Shown here: piece by piece, positions 29,982 to 39,916 of the stretch
How the letters are laid out: every line of letters begins with the position of its first letter
Position numbering within the stretch: the first letter of the stretch is position 1
Assembly: GCF_019977755.1 (NCBI RefSeq)
Contig: NZ_AP025144.1
Coordinates: 3,472,001 to 3,536,000 of the forward strand
Length of the DNA: 64,000 bases
Direction: 5' to 3'
From: Vibrio penaeicida
GTDB taxonomy: Bacteria > Pseudomonadota > Gammaproteobacteria > Enterobacterales > Vibrionaceae
The notes under the pieces: generated by a model
Database searches by the model: none
The model's input: only the letters and a program-made list of their open reading frames with translations
What the model was told of the DNA's origin: nothing
Made by a program: the position numbers and the translations under genes

Positions 29982-30246
29982 TGGAAACTACGTTTATTAT
30001 TGTTCATTAATCGTGTTGATATTATTACGATTATAGCGACTTCAAAGAGTTGAGACATGTCGTTTTTTTGTTCTCAGTATAAGACGCTTTCTCTTTATCG
30101 TACTCTGAACTCATAGTACCATGCCCCTTCGGCTGTGTAACACACCAATAACAAATCAAGCCTTAAAGGTGACTTTGGTCTCTGCAATTGAATTCCCCAA
30201 AATTCAGCCAAACACAGCTTACTGTAACGATGATAAAGGAGCATTT

Positions 30247-30693
30247 ATGCCTGGGATGTATATTGTCATTGGGATTGTGATCGGATTAGTTGCCGGTTAT
30301 TTTCTGGCAAAACTGATGACACCGGATGCGAATAAGCAGAAATCCATTCAAAAAGATTTAGAAAAATCAAAATTCGAGTTAGAGCAACAAAGACAAGAAC
30401 TTGCGGATCACTTCGCTCAAACGGCAGAAATGTTAGATGTGCTTGGGAAAGACTACACAAAGCTCTATCAGCATATGGCGAAAACGTCGACGGAGCTACT
30501 GCCTAACGTTCCCGAACAAGACAATCCATTTGTAAAAAAGATAGCCCAACATACTGAAGAAGAAATAATTTCTAAAGATAACGGTCAAGAAGCACCTAAA
30601 GATTATGCGCATGGTGCAACGGGTTTGCTGAAAGACCAAGAGAAAGAAGTCATCAATACACCTACCGATGAGCCTGCTCCAAAACTGTCTTGA
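30247..30693 (+). CDS. zapG: Inner-membrane division/envelope protein ZapG (YhcB, DUF1043)
   Basis: A 148-residue protein with one N-terminal membrane segment (about 5-24, YIVIGIVIGLVAGYFLAKL), then a coiled coil (about 30-80) and a low-complexity acidic tail. DUF1043 proteins link cell division and envelope growth. The open frame begins at 30121, but the ATG at 30247 follows AAAGGAG and puts the membrane anchor at the N-terminus as in the family, so it is the start. Confidence 0.92.
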   Translation: MPGMYIVIGIVIGLVAGYFLAKLMTPDANKQKSIQKDLEKSKFELEQQRQELADHFAQTAEMLDVLGKDYTKLYQHMAKTSTELLPNVPEQDNPFVKKIAQHTEEEIISKDNGQEAPKDYAHGATGLLKDQEKEVINTPTDEPAPKLS

Positions 30694-30799
30694 TACAAAA
30701 AACGGTCTTGGTACAAAAAGTATCATGACTTGAAAAATGGATGATTGAACTTTATTTAGGTTACTGAGTCATAATCTTCACCTATCAAAGAGGAGCCTT

Positions 30800-32170
30800 A
30801 TGATGAAAAAACCTTTGCTTGTTTTAAGTGCATTAACATTAAGCTTAAGTTCAATCATCGCGCCACTGCCCGCTACTGCGGCATTACCAGTAGCGGTTAG
30901 CGGTGAACAGTTACCTAGCCTTGCACCTATGCTTGAAAAAGTAACCCCTGCGGTTGTAAGCATAGCCGTCGAAGGCAAACACGTTGCCACTCAACGTGTT
31001 CCAGAAGCATTCCGATTCTTTTTTGGCCCAGACTTTCCTGCTGAGCAAGTACAAGAGCGTCCGTTTCGCGGGCTCGGCTCTGGTGTGGTCATTGATGCCG
31101 AAAAAGGACACATTGTCACCAATTACCACGTAATTAAAGGCGCTGACGAAATCCGCGTTCAACTACACGATGGTCGCGAATACGATGCAGAGCTCATCGG
31201 TGGTGATGAAATGTCGGATGTGGCATTGCTCAAGTTAGAAAAGTCAGAAAACCTAACCCAAATCGTATTGGCGGATTCCGATAAATTACGCGTTGGTGAT
31301 TTTACTGTTGCAATAGGTAACCCGTTTGGTTTGGGTCAAACTGTTACTTCAGGAATAGTGTCTGCGCTTGGGCGTTCTGGCTTAAACGTACAGAATTTTG
31401 AAAACTTCATTCAAACCGATGCCGCGATTAATAGCGGTAACTCTGGTGGAGCATTGGTGAACCTAAACGGTGAACTGATCGGCATAAACACTGCGATTCT
31501 TGGGCCAAATGGCGGTAATGTTGGGATTGGATTCGCGATCCCTGCCAATATGATGAAAAACCTGACACAGCAAATACTGGAGTTTGGTCAAGTCAAACGA
31601 GGCTTACTTGGCGTTCAAGGAAGTGAAATCACATCCGAGCTCGCTGAAGCCCTTGGTTACGCATCAAATAAAGGCGCATTCGTAAGCCAGGTTGTGCCTG
31701 AAAGTGCGGCAGATGAAGCAGGTCTGGAAGCGGGCGACGTTATTGTTTCACTAAACGGTAAGTCCATTAGCACGTTCGGAGAACTTCGGGCGAAAATAGC
31801 CACGCTAGGTGCCGGTAAAGAAATCACCATTGGGGTTATTCGCGACGGTAAAAACAAAACATTCGACGCAACCCTGCAAGAAGCTGGTGACAATAAGACA
31901 CGGGCAGACAAACTGCATGAAGGGCTTGCCGGGGCGGAACTCTCAAACACAGACAACAGTGATCCACTGTCAGGCGTGAAGGTCACCAGTGTTGAGAAAG
32001 GCTCTCCAGCCGATGCTTATCAGCTTAAGGAAGGAGATATCATCATTGGTGTTAACCGTACTCGTGTTAAAAACCTTGGGCAGTTTAGAGCCATTTTGGA
32101 AGACAAACCAAATGTACTCGCGCTGAACATCCAACGAGGCGAAAGAACAATTTACCTTGTTGTTAGATAA
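30800..32170 (+). CDS. degQ: Periplasmic serine protease DegQ/DegP (HtrA family)
   Basis: A periplasmic HtrA protease/chaperone that degrades misfolded envelope proteins. The 456-residue protein has a signal peptide (cleavage after ATA-like PATA at about 27), a trypsin-fold domain with the triad His110 (TNYHVIKG), Asp140 (MSDVALLKL) and Ser215 (NSGNSGGALV), and two PDZ domains (about 265-350 and 370-455). The two PDZ domains and short N-terminal loop fit DegQ, though vibrio proteins are also named DegP. ATG pairs at 30800 and 30803 follow AGGAG. Confidence 0.95.
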   Translation: MMKKPLLVLSALTLSLSSIIAPLPATAALPVAVSGEQLPSLAPMLEKVTPAVVSIAVEGKHVATQRVPEAFRFFFGPDFPAEQVQERPFRGLGSGVVIDAEKGHIVTNYHVIKGADEIRVQLHDGREYDAELIGGDEMSDVALLKLEKSENLTQIVLADSDKLRVGDFTVAIGNPFGLGQTVTSGIVSALGRSGLNVQNFENFIQTDAAINSGNSGGALVNLNGELIGINTAILGPNGGNVGIGFAIPANMMKNLTQQILEFGQVKRGLLGVQGSEITSELAEALGYASNKGAFVSQVVPESAADEAGLEAGDVIVSLNGKSISTFGELRAKIATLGAGKEITIGVIRDGKNKTFDATLQEAGDNKTRADKLHEGLAGAELSNTDNSDPLSGVKVTSVEKGSPADAYQLKEGDIIIGVNRTRVKNLGQFRAILEDKPNVLALNIQRGERTIYLVVR

Positions 32171-32255
32171 ACATTAATTCCATCTAAGTATTTGTTTTTA
32201 ATAAAGTTATTGATATTAAGTTAGCACTTTTTGTCATTTCACGAACAACACTTCT

Positions 32256-32286
32256 AAAAAGGAAGCAAATAACTGCTTCCTTTTTT
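32256..32286 (+). terminator. Terminator of degQ
   Basis: GGAAGCA (32261-32267), a six-base loop and TGCTTCC (32274-32280) flanked by A and T runs. It separates degQ from degS, so degS needs its own promoter. Confidence 0.9.
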
Positions 32287-32312
32287 ATACCTGCCGTTTT
32301 AAAAGCTCTATC

Positions 32313-32373
32313 TTGGCTAACACACAGCTGACATAGCCAGTACTGGCATACGTTGGCTAATCAGTGCTATGCT
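32313..32373 (+). promoter_or_regulatory. Candidate degS promoter with repeated TTGGCTAA elements
   Basis: An extended -10 box TGCTATGCT (32365-32373) lies downstream of two direct TTGGCTAA repeats (32313-32320 and 32353-32360), a perfect CCAGTACTGG palindrome (32337-32346), and an inverted TAGCCA/TGGCTA pair (32334-32339 and 32354-32359). The arrangement looks like an operator over a promoter. No regulator is recognised. Confidence 0.35.
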
Positions 32374-32437
32374 TTCTCTCTCAATATAAATCAAATTCTT
32401 ATGGGGTTTTCCCCTTTATACCCACTCTGAGGATAGT

Positions 32438-33499
32438 ATGTGGAAGACCCTTTTACGCTCTTCATTCATAGGGCTCCTTACCGCAGGTTTACTTCTTGCC
32501 GTATTGCCATCACTGCGAACAGCTGCGGTAGAAGCAACAATAGATGACACGCCGACAAATATAGAAGATCTTCAGGTATCGTTCAGTCATGCTGTACGTA
32601 GAGCAAGCCCTGCTGTCGTCAACATTTATACGAGTAAGCCAAATGGTGGTGATAGAGCTGGAATTAAACAAGATCTGGGTTCTGGTGTCATTGTAAGTAA
32701 AAAAGGCTACATCATAACAAACTACCACGTCATCGCTCAGGCTGCTGAAATAACGGTAGCATTACAAGATGGTCGATATTTCTCAGCTCAACTGGTCGGC
32801 AAAGACCGTAGGACAGACATTGCTGTTTTGCGAATTGAAGGGGCAAATCTACCTGTTATCCCTTTGAACCCGAACTACCAAGAAAAAGTCGGCGATGTCG
32901 TACTCGCGATAGGTAACCCGTATAACTTAGGTCAAACAACTACTTTTGGCATCATTTCTGCGATTGAACGCTTTGCCATTAGCGCAGATGGCCGTCAGCC
33001 ATTTATACAAACCGACGCGGCAATCAATAAAGGCAACTCAGGCGGTGCTTTGGTTAACACGAAAGGCGAGTTAGTTGGAATCAATACGGCCTCCTTCCAG
33101 CAAGCGACAAATACAAATACCTATGGAATTTCATTTGCTATACCGTACTTTTTAGCGGATAGGGTAATGGAAAAAATCATTGCTGATGGGCGTGTTATTC
33201 GCGGTTACATCGGCATTAGTGGTCAAGACATCACTTCCATCTCATCAAGAATACTCGGAGCAGAATACGTAGGTGGCATCATCGTGATGAGTGTGGATGT
33301 AGGAGGTCCAGCAGAAGACGCGGGCATTCGAGTAAAAGACATCATACTTGAAATTGGCGGTGCAAAGGTTAATGGAAAAGAAGGTGTTCTTGAAATTGTA
33401 ACGGGTCTACGCCCTGGCGCAGAAGTAGAGATGACCGTTCTTCGTAAAGGCGAGAAAGTAAAACTCAATGTACTTGTAGGTGATGACCCTCAGGGTTAA
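32438..33499 (+). CDS. degS: Envelope-stress site-1 protease DegS
   Basis: DegS is anchored in the inner membrane and cuts the anti-sigma factor RseA when outer-membrane proteins misfold, starting the sigma-E response. The 353-residue protein has one N-terminal membrane anchor (about 9-27) instead of a cleaved signal, a protease domain with triad His97 (TNYHVIAQ), Asp127 (RRTDIAVL) and Ser201 (NKGNSGGALV), and a single PDZ domain (about 260-350). One PDZ plus an anchor separates it from DegQ upstream. Confidence 0.95.
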   Translation: MWKTLLRSSFIGLLTAGLLLAVLPSLRTAAVEATIDDTPTNIEDLQVSFSHAVRRASPAVVNIYTSKPNGGDRAGIKQDLGSGVIVSKKGYIITNYHVIAQAAEITVALQDGRYFSAQLVGKDRRTDIAVLRIEGANLPVIPLNPNYQEKVGDVVLAIGNPYNLGQTTTFGIISAIERFAISADGRQPFIQTDAAINKGNSGGALVNTKGELVGINTASFQQATNTNTYGISFAIPYFLADRVMEKIIADGRVIRGYIGISGQDITSISSRILGAEYVGGIIVMSVDVGGPAEDAGIRVKDIILEIGGAKVNGKEGVLEIVTGLRPGAEVEMTVLRKGEKVKLNVLVGDDPQG

Positions 33500-33557
33500 A
33501 ACACCGTCTCTTTGCTATCTTGCTCCATTCAAATGTATTGATCAATTCACACCAAAC

Positions 33558-33588
33558 AAAAACCCCCTAGCTAAACTAGGGGGTTTTT
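33558..33588. terminator. Bidirectional terminator between degS and parC
   Basis: AAAAACCCCCTAG and CTAGGGGGTTTTT form a 13-bp perfect stem with a 5-base loop, placed between convergent genes and almost touching the parC stop codon. Confidence 0.95.
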
Positions 33589-33589
33589 A

Positions 33590-35872
33590 CTATTCACTGT
33601 CCGATTCAGGAGCAGATAACTGCGTGCTACTCTCAATTTCTATTCGAGTCACGCGCTGCAAACCTCGTGGTAACAGACTACCTCTTCGACCTCGCTCTCC
33701 TCGGAAGTTATCCAGGTCAGCAGGTTTCAAACCAAGTTTGCGTTTGCCAGCGTACAAAGTAATAGAAACACCACTAGGAAGAGCCATTAAGTGAGAAACC
33801 GTTTCTTCACGCTCTTTGGCTTTCGCTGATGGGATATTAATGATCTTATTCCCTTTACCTTTACTCAGCTGAGGGAGATCTTTAATTGCAAATATTAGCA
33901 TTCGACCTTGATTGGTAATCGCGAGTATCTCGTCATTATCCAAATCAGAAATAGCGCTTGGCGTCATCACCTCAGAATTTTGAGGAAGATTGACCAACGC
34001 CTTACCGCTGCGGTTTTTGGAAAGTAAATCTGTGCCTTTACAGACAAACCCATAACCCGCATCTGAACCAACAAGCCAAAGCTGCTCTTCTTCACCCATA
34101 ATCACTTGGCTGATCGTTGTACCCGCAGTAATGTTCAAGCGACCTGTAATGGGCTCACCTTGGCTCCGTGCCGAAGGCAACGAGTGGGATTCAAGCGAAT
34201 AGCTACGACCATCTGTACCCAGAAAAACCGCTTGTTGATTACTCTTACCACGAGCATGAGCGAGATATTTATCACCCGACTTATAGTTCAAGCTCTCAGA
34301 GTCGACATCATGACCTTTCGCATGACGTATCCAGCCTTTTTCTGACAGAACCACTGTGATTGGTTCACTTGGCATTAGATCTCGCTCAGTCAACGCTTTC
34401 GCTTCTGCTCGCTCAACAATTGGCGAGCGACGATCATCGCCATATTTTTCCGCATCAGCTTTGATCTCTTTTTTAATCAAAGTATTCAAGCGACGCTCAG
34501 AGCCAAGCAACTGCTCCAGTTTCTCACGCTCTTTTTCTAACTCTTCCTGCTCTCCACGAATCTTCATTTCTTCCAGCTTGGCAAGATTACGAAGTTTCGT
34601 ATCGAGGATCGCATCGGCTTGAATTTCAGAGATACTAAAGCGAGACATCAGCACAGCTTTAGGATCATCTTCTGTTCGGATGATTTCGATCACTTCATCA
34701 AGGTTTAGGTAAGCGATCAACAAACCTTCCAAGATGTGTAGACGCGCCAACACTTTGTCTAAACGATATTGCAGCCTACGACGAACCGTTTCACGGCGGA
34801 ATTCAATCCACTCTTTCAGGATCATCACCAGCCCTTTCACTTGCGGGCGATTATCCAAGCCAATCATGTTTAAGTTAACGCGATAGCTTTTTTCCAGATC
34901 TGTGGAAGCAAACAAATGATTCATCAACTGATCACTGTCCACTCGGTTAGATCTTGGCACAATAACAATACGTGTTGGATTTTCATGATCAGACTCATCG
35001 CGAAGATCGTCAACCATTGGTAGCTTCTTCGCTCGCATCTGATTAGCGATCTGTTCCAGCAATTTAGCGCCCGAGACTTGATGAGGCAAAGAGGTAATTA
35101 CGATCTCACCATTCTCTTTATTCCAAACCGCGCGCATTTTAATGCTACCGCGACCATTGCGGTAAATCTTCTCGATTTCAGCTTTCGGAGAAATGATCTC
35201 CGCTTCTGTTGGATAATCCGGACCTTGGACATGTTGCATTATGTCATCAAGTTCCAGTTTAGGATTATCAATCAGCTTAATCGTAGCGTCAGCCACTTCA
35301 CGTACGTTATGTGGTGGGATGTCTGTCGCCATACCTACCGCAATACCGGTTACGCCGTTTAGAAGGATATGTGGCAGCCTTGCAGGCAACATTTGTGGCT
35401 CTTTCATCGTGCCATCAAAATTGGGTTGCCATTCAACGGTTCCCTGTCCTAATTCTCCAAGCAATACTTCGGCAAATTTAGACAGCTTGGCTTCGGTATA
35501 TCGCATTGCAGCGAAGGATTTCGGATCGTCAGGTGCACCCCAGTTCCCCTGACCATCCACCAATGGGTAACGATAGGAGAAAGGCTGTGCCATCAATACC
35601 ATGGCTTCATAACATGCGGAATCGCCGTGAGGGTGATACTTACCCAACACGTCACCCACTGTACGAGCCGATTTTTTGTATTTAGACGCTGCGGATAAAC
35701 CGAGCTCCGACATAGCATAAATAATACGTCGTTGAACCGGTTTTAAGCCATCGCCGATGTAAGGCAGGGCACGATCCATGATGACGTACATTGAGTAATT
35801 CAGATACGCGTCTTCAGTAAACCTGCGCATTGGCAGCTGTTCAACGCCATCGTATGTTATTTCTGTCGACAT
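33590..35872 (-). CDS. parC: DNA topoisomerase IV subunit A
   Basis: ParC is the DNA-cleaving subunit of topoisomerase IV, which unlinks daughter chromosomes. The 760-residue protein has the quinolone-resistance region [12 protein letters not shown] with Ser85 and Glu89 in their susceptible forms, and the catalytic tyrosine in [10 protein letters not shown]. The C-terminal beta-pinwheel domain covers about residues 495-740. parE lies 3 bp upstream, so the two subunits are probably co-transcribed. Confidence 0.97.
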   Translation of the reverse strand: MSTEITYDGVEQLPMRRFTEDAYLNYSMYVIMDRALPYIGDGLKPVQRRIIYAMSELGLSAASKYKKSARTVGDVLGKYHPHGDSACYEAMVLMAQPFSYRYPLVDGQGNWGAPDDPKSFAAMRYTEAKLSKFAEVLLGELGQGTVEWQPNFDGTMKEPQMLPARLPHILLNGVTGIAVGMATDIPPHNVREVADATIKLIDNPKLELDDIMQHVQGPDYPTEAEIISPKAEIEKIYRNGRGSIKMRAVWNKENGEIVITSLPHQVSGAKLLEQIANQMRAKKLPMVDDLRDESDHENPTRIVIVPRSNRVDSDQLMNHLFASTDLEKSYRVNLNMIGLDNRPQVKGLVMILKEWIEFRRETVRRRLQYRLDKVLARLHILEGLLIAYLNLDEVIEIIRTEDDPKAVLMSRFSISEIQADAILDTKLRNLAKLEEMKIRGEQEELEKEREKLEQLLGSERRLNTLIKKEIKADAEKYGDDRRSPIVERAEAKALTERDLMPSEPITVVLSEKGWIRHAKGHDVDSESLNYKSGDKYLAHARGKSNQQAVFLGTDGRSYSLESHSLPSARSQGEPITGRLNITAGTTISQVIMGEEEQLWLVGSDAGYGFVCKGTDLLSKNRSGKALVNLPQNSEVMTPSAISDLDNDEILAITNQGRMLIFAIKDLPQLSKGKGNKIINIPSAKAKEREETVSHLMALPSGVSITLYAGKRKLGLKPADLDNFRGERGRRGSLLPRGLQRVTRIEIESSTQLSAPESDSE

Positions 35873-35875
35873 CTA

Positions 35876-37756
35876 TTAAACCTCAGCCAAATCACCGTTG
35901 CTTTGTAACCAAGTACGGCGGTCATCCGCACGTTTCTTGCCAAGCAACATATCCATCATTTCCATGGTTGCATCGCTGTCATCTATGGTTAATTGAACCA
36001 AGCGACGCGTATTGGGATCCATAGTTGTTTCACGCAGCTGGAGTGGGTTCATTTCACCCAATCCTTTGAATCGCTGAACGTTGATTTTGGCTTTCTTCTT
36101 AGAAAGGCGCTCCAATACCCCTTCTTTTTCGTCATCGTCTAAGGCGTAGAAAACTTCTTTACCACAGTCGATTCGATACAAAGGAGGCATTGCAACGTAA
36201 ATATGACCAGCTTCTACTAACGCACGGAAGTGGCGAGTAAACAGGGCACATAAAAGCGTAGCGATATGAAGACCATCAGAGTCCGCATCCGCAAGAATAC
36301 AAATTTTACCGTAACGCAGACCGTCTAGGTTGTCGTTATCCGGATCAATACCTAAAGCAACCGAAATGTCGTGTACTTCCTGAGAAGCCAATACCTGATC
36401 TGCAGACACTTCCCATGTATTCAGTATTTTACCGCGAAGTGGCATCACCGCTTGGAACTCGCGATCTCGTGCTTGTTTTGCACTACCACCCGCAGAATCC
36501 CCTTCCACGAAAAAGATCTCAGTGCGGCTTAAGTCTTGAACGGAACAATCGGTTAACTTACCTGGTAGCGCTGGACCGGATGCGATTTTCTTACGTACGA
36601 CTTTTTTGCTCGCTCGCATACGGCGGTGCGCATTAGCAATACACACTTCCGCTAGTTGCTCGGCTAATTGCGGCTTTTCATTTAACCACAGGCTAAAGGC
36701 ATCTTTCACAACACCTGAAACAAATGCCGCAGTTTGACGAGAAGATAGGCGCTCTTTGGTTTGACCCGCAAATTGAGGGTCTTGCATTTTAATCGACAGA
36801 ACATAAGAACAGCGGTCAAATACATCATCCCCCGTCAGTTTGATACCGCGTGGCAATAAGTTTCGAAACTCACAGAATTCACGCATGGCATCCAAAAGAC
36901 CTTGGCGAAGACCATTAACGTGAGTACCACCCTGCTTGGTGGGAACCAAGTTTACGTAGCTTTCTGTGATCATTTCGCCGCCCTCAGGCTGCCAAATCAC
37001 GGCCCATGTCGCCATTTCCGTTTCAGCAGAAAAGTCGCCGATATAAGGCTCTTCTGGAAGAACGGTATAGCCTTTCACACCTTCGGCAAGGTAGTCTTTT
37101 AGACCATCTTCATAGAACCATTTGTGTTCTTCGTTATTTACCTTATCGCTAAATGTGATTTCTAGCCCAGGGCATAATACCGCTTTCGCACGTAGGTTAT
37201 TGATCAACCGAATAACAGAGAATTTGGCGCTATCAAAATACTTAGCGTCTGGCCAGAAGTGAACGGAGGTTCCTGTATTACGATGTCCACAAGTACCCGT
37301 CACAGTTAAATCACTGACTGTCGTGCCGCCCTCGAATGCAATTTCATGCACCTGACCATCGCGCTTTACTGTTACTTCAACACGTTTGGATAGGGCATTA
37401 ACAACGGAAATACCTACACCGTGTAATCCACCAGAAAATTTATAGTTGTCGTTGGAAAACTTACCGCCAGCATGGAGCTTGGTCATAATAAGTTCCACAC
37501 CCGAAATACCTTTCTCTGGGTGAATGTCGACGGGCATACCTCGACCATCATCGATCACTTCTAGTGATTGGTCGCTATGCAGAATGACTTTTATCTTCTT
37601 TGCATGCCCAGCAAGTGCTTCGTCGACTGAGTTATCGATAACCTCTTGTGCAAGATGGTTTGGACGCTCAGTTTCGGTATACATACCTGGACGGTGTCGT
37701 ACTGGGTCGAGACCTTCAAGAACAGACAGGTCTTTCGCATTATATTGTTCAGTCAT
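35876..37756 (-). CDS. parE: DNA topoisomerase IV subunit B
   Basis: ParE is the ATPase subunit of topoisomerase IV. The 626-residue protein has the GHKL ATP-binding motifs (VIDNSVDEALAG, VIDDGRGMPVDIH, GGLHGVGISVVNAL), the transducer domain, and the Toprim motifs FVEGDSAGGSAKQ and ILADADSDGLHI. Its length suits ParE and is shorter than GyrB. Immediately upstream of parC. About 258 bp without a recognisable gene separate it from yqiA. Confidence 0.97.
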   Translation of the reverse strand: MTEQYNAKDLSVLEGLDPVRHRPGMYTETERPNHLAQEVIDNSVDEALAGHAKKIKVILHSDQSLEVIDDGRGMPVDIHPEKGISGVELIMTKLHAGGKFSNDNYKFSGGLHGVGISVVNALSKRVEVTVKRDGQVHEIAFEGGTTVSDLTVTGTCGHRNTGTSVHFWPDAKYFDSAKFSVIRLINNLRAKAVLCPGLEITFSDKVNNEEHKWFYEDGLKDYLAEGVKGYTVLPEEPYIGDFSAETEMATWAVIWQPEGGEMITESYVNLVPTKQGGTHVNGLRQGLLDAMREFCEFRNLLPRGIKLTGDDVFDRCSYVLSIKMQDPQFAGQTKERLSSRQTAAFVSGVVKDAFSLWLNEKPQLAEQLAEVCIANAHRRMRASKKVVRKKIASGPALPGKLTDCSVQDLSRTEIFFVEGDSAGGSAKQARDREFQAVMPLRGKILNTWEVSADQVLASQEVHDISVALGIDPDNDNLDGLRYGKICILADADSDGLHIATLLCALFTRHFRALVEAGHIYVAMPPLYRIDCGKEVFYALDDDEKEGVLERLSKKKAKINVQRFKGLGEMNPLQLRETTMDPNTRRLVQLTIDDSDATMEMMDMLLGKKRADDRRTWLQSNGDLAEV

Positions 37757-38014
37757 AATACGGAATAATACTCAAATGATTAGAATGCAATCAGCACTTT
37801 GATGCGTGATTGTTAAGTTTTTTGGTGACATTGTGGAAAGTTGCGCCTAGTTGTAGAAAAAGACATCAAAAGCACAATGATAAAACTATGATGGAACATA
37901 CTCTGGAACAGACAAGGGGATGTCAAGAGACCAAGGTAAGTAAACCTCAAAATTATGACCCCATCCCAACTTGGGTTATCTGCCCCTCCGTGTTTGAATT
38001 TTTGGACTACCGGG
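37757..38014. other. Intergenic region between parE and yqiA
   Basis: 258 bp without a supportable gene or clear terminator. It must contain the parE promoter; a weak TATTAT lies just upstream of the parE start. An open frame at 37810-38037 (75 codons, plus strand) resembles nothing I know and runs into the yqiA end. Confidence 0.5.
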
Positions 38015-38605
38015 TTAAATTCCTAAGAACTCAATAATTTGTTGAGAATATCTTTCAAAGCCAACAAAACTGTGGTCTCCACCTTTCTCGACCGTTTGTT
38101 TTGCGTCTTTATATCGTGTAACCGCTTGCCGATAATCCAATACTTCGTCATCTTCTTGTTGAAGTAGCCAGAAATCTTGTGGATGTTTAATTGTGTCTAC
38201 ATCGAGAGCCTTAAGCTCAGCCATATGCTTTTCTTCAAGCACATATTCTTCTTGAGTATAGGGGTTAACTTGCTTCCCTAAATAATCTACAAGCAATTCA
38301 TAAGGTTTCACTGCTGGGTTCACTAGAGCAGCTCTAAAACCAAAATGTGCATTTAGCCAAGTCGATAAATATCCGCCTAGAGAACTGCCAATCAATCCTA
38401 TTTGATAGTCTGTCTGATATTTTTTTACCGTTTCTAGTAGAAACTTGGCGGCGAGTTGAGGGTAGCAAGGAAGCTGTGGTGCGATAACTTTAATGTCTGG
38501 TCGGTTTTCACTGCACCACTCTAGTATTACATTCGCTTTGTGCGACTGAGGGGAACTGTTAAACCCATGTATATACAGCAACAATGAGGGCTTATTTTCA
38601 CTCAA
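38015..38605 (-). CDS. yqiA: Esterase-like protein YqiA (alpha/beta hydrolase)
   Basis: A small alpha/beta-hydrolase esterase of the YqiA family. The nucleophile elbow GSSLGG and the oxyanion segment LLYIHGFNSSP are clear, and the catalytic His lies in GGDHSFVGF near the end. An ATG-started frame reaches 38647 but would overlap cpdA by 41 bases. The TTG at 38605 sits 8 nt after GGAGG, one base beyond the cpdA stop, and gives 196 residues beginning close to the E. coli protein start, so TTG is preferred. The in vivo substrate is unknown. Confidence 0.88.
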   Translation of the reverse strand: MSENKPSLLLYIHGFNSSPQSHKANVILEWCSENRPDIKVIAPQLPCYPQLAAKFLLETVKKYQTDYQIGLIGSSLGGYLSTWLNAHFGFRAALVNPAVKPYELLVDYLGKQVNPYTQEEYVLEEKHMAELKALDVDTIKHPQDFWLLQQEDDEVLDYRQAVTRYKDAKQTVEKGGDHSFVGFERYSQQIIEFLGI

Positions 38606-38606
38606 A

Positions 38607-39422
38607 TTAGTAGCCTCCGGCAGAAAAATCGGGGAGAAACTCACCATCGGACAGTCGCCCGACTTCCAGCTTTAGTTCACCCTCTCGAGTAAGAGTAAGC
38701 ATACGCCAACCTGGTGATTCATTATCTAACGCAAAATCATCGGAGTTTGGTTTAAATTGCACACAGGTTGAAGGTGTCGCCACTACTCTTACTCCCTGAT
38801 ACATAACATCAAAGTCTTGATGAACATGTCCACAAAGTACAGCTTCTACATTTTGGTGGTGGCTCAACACTGACCAAAAGTCATCGGCATCTTTTAAAGT
38901 ATGCTGATCAAGCCAGTGGCTGCCTACCAATACTGGATGGTGATGCAGAAGAACAATAGTGCGGTGCTCAGGAAACTCAGTCAGTTTAGATTCAAGTAAA
39001 TCTAACTGTTCTTGGCTCAGTCGCCCATGAGGAACCCCTTCAACTTGGCTATCCAGTAAAATGATCTGCCACTTATTATTAAGCACCACATGCGAAGTTG
39101 TCTTAATTTGCGTAGACGGGAAAATACTGTGCATACCCGGCTTGAAATCGTGATTGCCGGGCAACCAAAAACATGGCTTCTTTAACGGAGCAATGCCTTC
39201 TTCAAATTTCTGATAAGAAGCGGCTGTATGATCTTGCGAAATATCGCCTGTAGCCAGAATGGCTTCGAATTCCAGTTTCCGAGAAATTACCGTATTTACA
39301 ACAGCATGAAAACTATCTTGGGTGTTAACACTCAACAAGCACCCGTCTTCAGGTTCAAACAAATGAGTGTCAGTAATCTGCAATAGTCTGATATCGCGAT
39401 TTGAATCTAAGGACAATTTCAA
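38607..39422 (-). CDS. cpdA: 3',5'-cyclic-AMP phosphodiesterase CpdA
   Basis: CpdA hydrolyses cAMP and so tunes CRP-dependent gene control. The 271-residue metallophosphoesterase has the metal-binding motifs ITDTHLF, LATGDISQD, PGNHDFK, LHHHPVLVG and CGHVHQDF in order. Part of the nudF-yqiB-cpdA-yqiA run conserved next to tolC and parE in E. coli as well. Confidence 0.94.
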   Translation of the reverse strand: MKLSLDSNRDIRLLQITDTHLFEPEDGCLLSVNTQDSFHAVVNTVISRKLEFEAILATGDISQDHTAASYQKFEEGIAPLKKPCFWLPGNHDFKPGMHSIFPSTQIKTTSHVVLNNKWQIILLDSQVEGVPHGRLSQEQLDLLESKLTEFPEHRTIVLLHHHPVLVGSHWLDQHTLKDADDFWSVLSHHQNVEAVLCGHVHQDFDVMYQGVRVVATPSTCVQFKPNSDDFALDNESPGWRMLTLTREGELKLEVGRLSDGEFLPDFSAGGY

Positions 39423-39487
39423 AATAAAACCTGGCTAAATCTCTCTACACTATTTTTGATAACGTTGGCTTTTGGTAACGTTGGTGC

Positions 39488-39913
39488 TTAGTAAATGGGG
39501 CTTCGGCTAATACCGTTCTTAAGACAGAATGTAAGCCACTCACCTAAAAATTGGTTAAGTTGAAACTTTTCATCCTTTTGCACCATTTTTGTATTGGGGT
39601 AATCATAACGAGCAAAGACACGAGAAATCTGCTCGCTTGCACACACTTCTGCAACACGAGCATCGTGATAAAGTCTTACAGTCATCTTCGGAAGTGGAAA
39701 AACGGGCTGTTCATCACACTGACATACATCAATGAGCGTGGTGTATTTGGTCACTTCACTCACTTCCAACTGATAAGCCATTGACGCCACCTGATAAGAA
39801 CGCACGTCACCGACATTGGGCTGCCCTGGCAGCAATGCATTCAATTTGGCGTAATTGGTCTCGTAGACTCTCATGAGAGCTGCAAGATCAACATGATATG
39901 GCTTATTCAACAT
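39488..39913 (-). CDS. yqiB: DUF1249 family protein YqiB
   Basis: A 141-residue cytosolic protein of the DUF1249 family with no established function. It contains the family-like stretches MRVYETNYAKLNALLP, MTVRLYHDARVAEVC and KFQLNQFLGEWLTFCL. It begins 3 bp after nudF and is followed 65 bp later by cpdA, the conserved order. The call rests on context and recalled similarity. Confidence 0.88.
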   Translation of the reverse strand: MLNKPYHVDLAALMRVYETNYAKLNALLPGQPNVGDVRSYQVASMAYQLEVSEVTKYTTLIDVCQCDEQPVFPLPKMTVRLYHDARVAEVCASEQISRVFARYDYPNTKMVQKDEKFQLNQFLGEWLTFCLKNGISRSPIY

Positions 39914-39916
39914 TCT

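Noticed and set aside
30121..30246. N-terminal extension of zapG
   Set aside because: The family begins with the membrane anchor; the ATG at 30247 has a good AAGGAG site, while the upstream residues look like translated leader.
33823..35640. Possible quinolone-resistance changes in parC
   Set aside because: The resistance region reads HGDSACYEA with Ser85 and Glu89, the susceptible form.
37810..38037. 75-codon open frame between parE and yqiA
   Set aside because: No ribosome-binding site, no family resemblance, and it overlaps the end of yqiA on the other strand.
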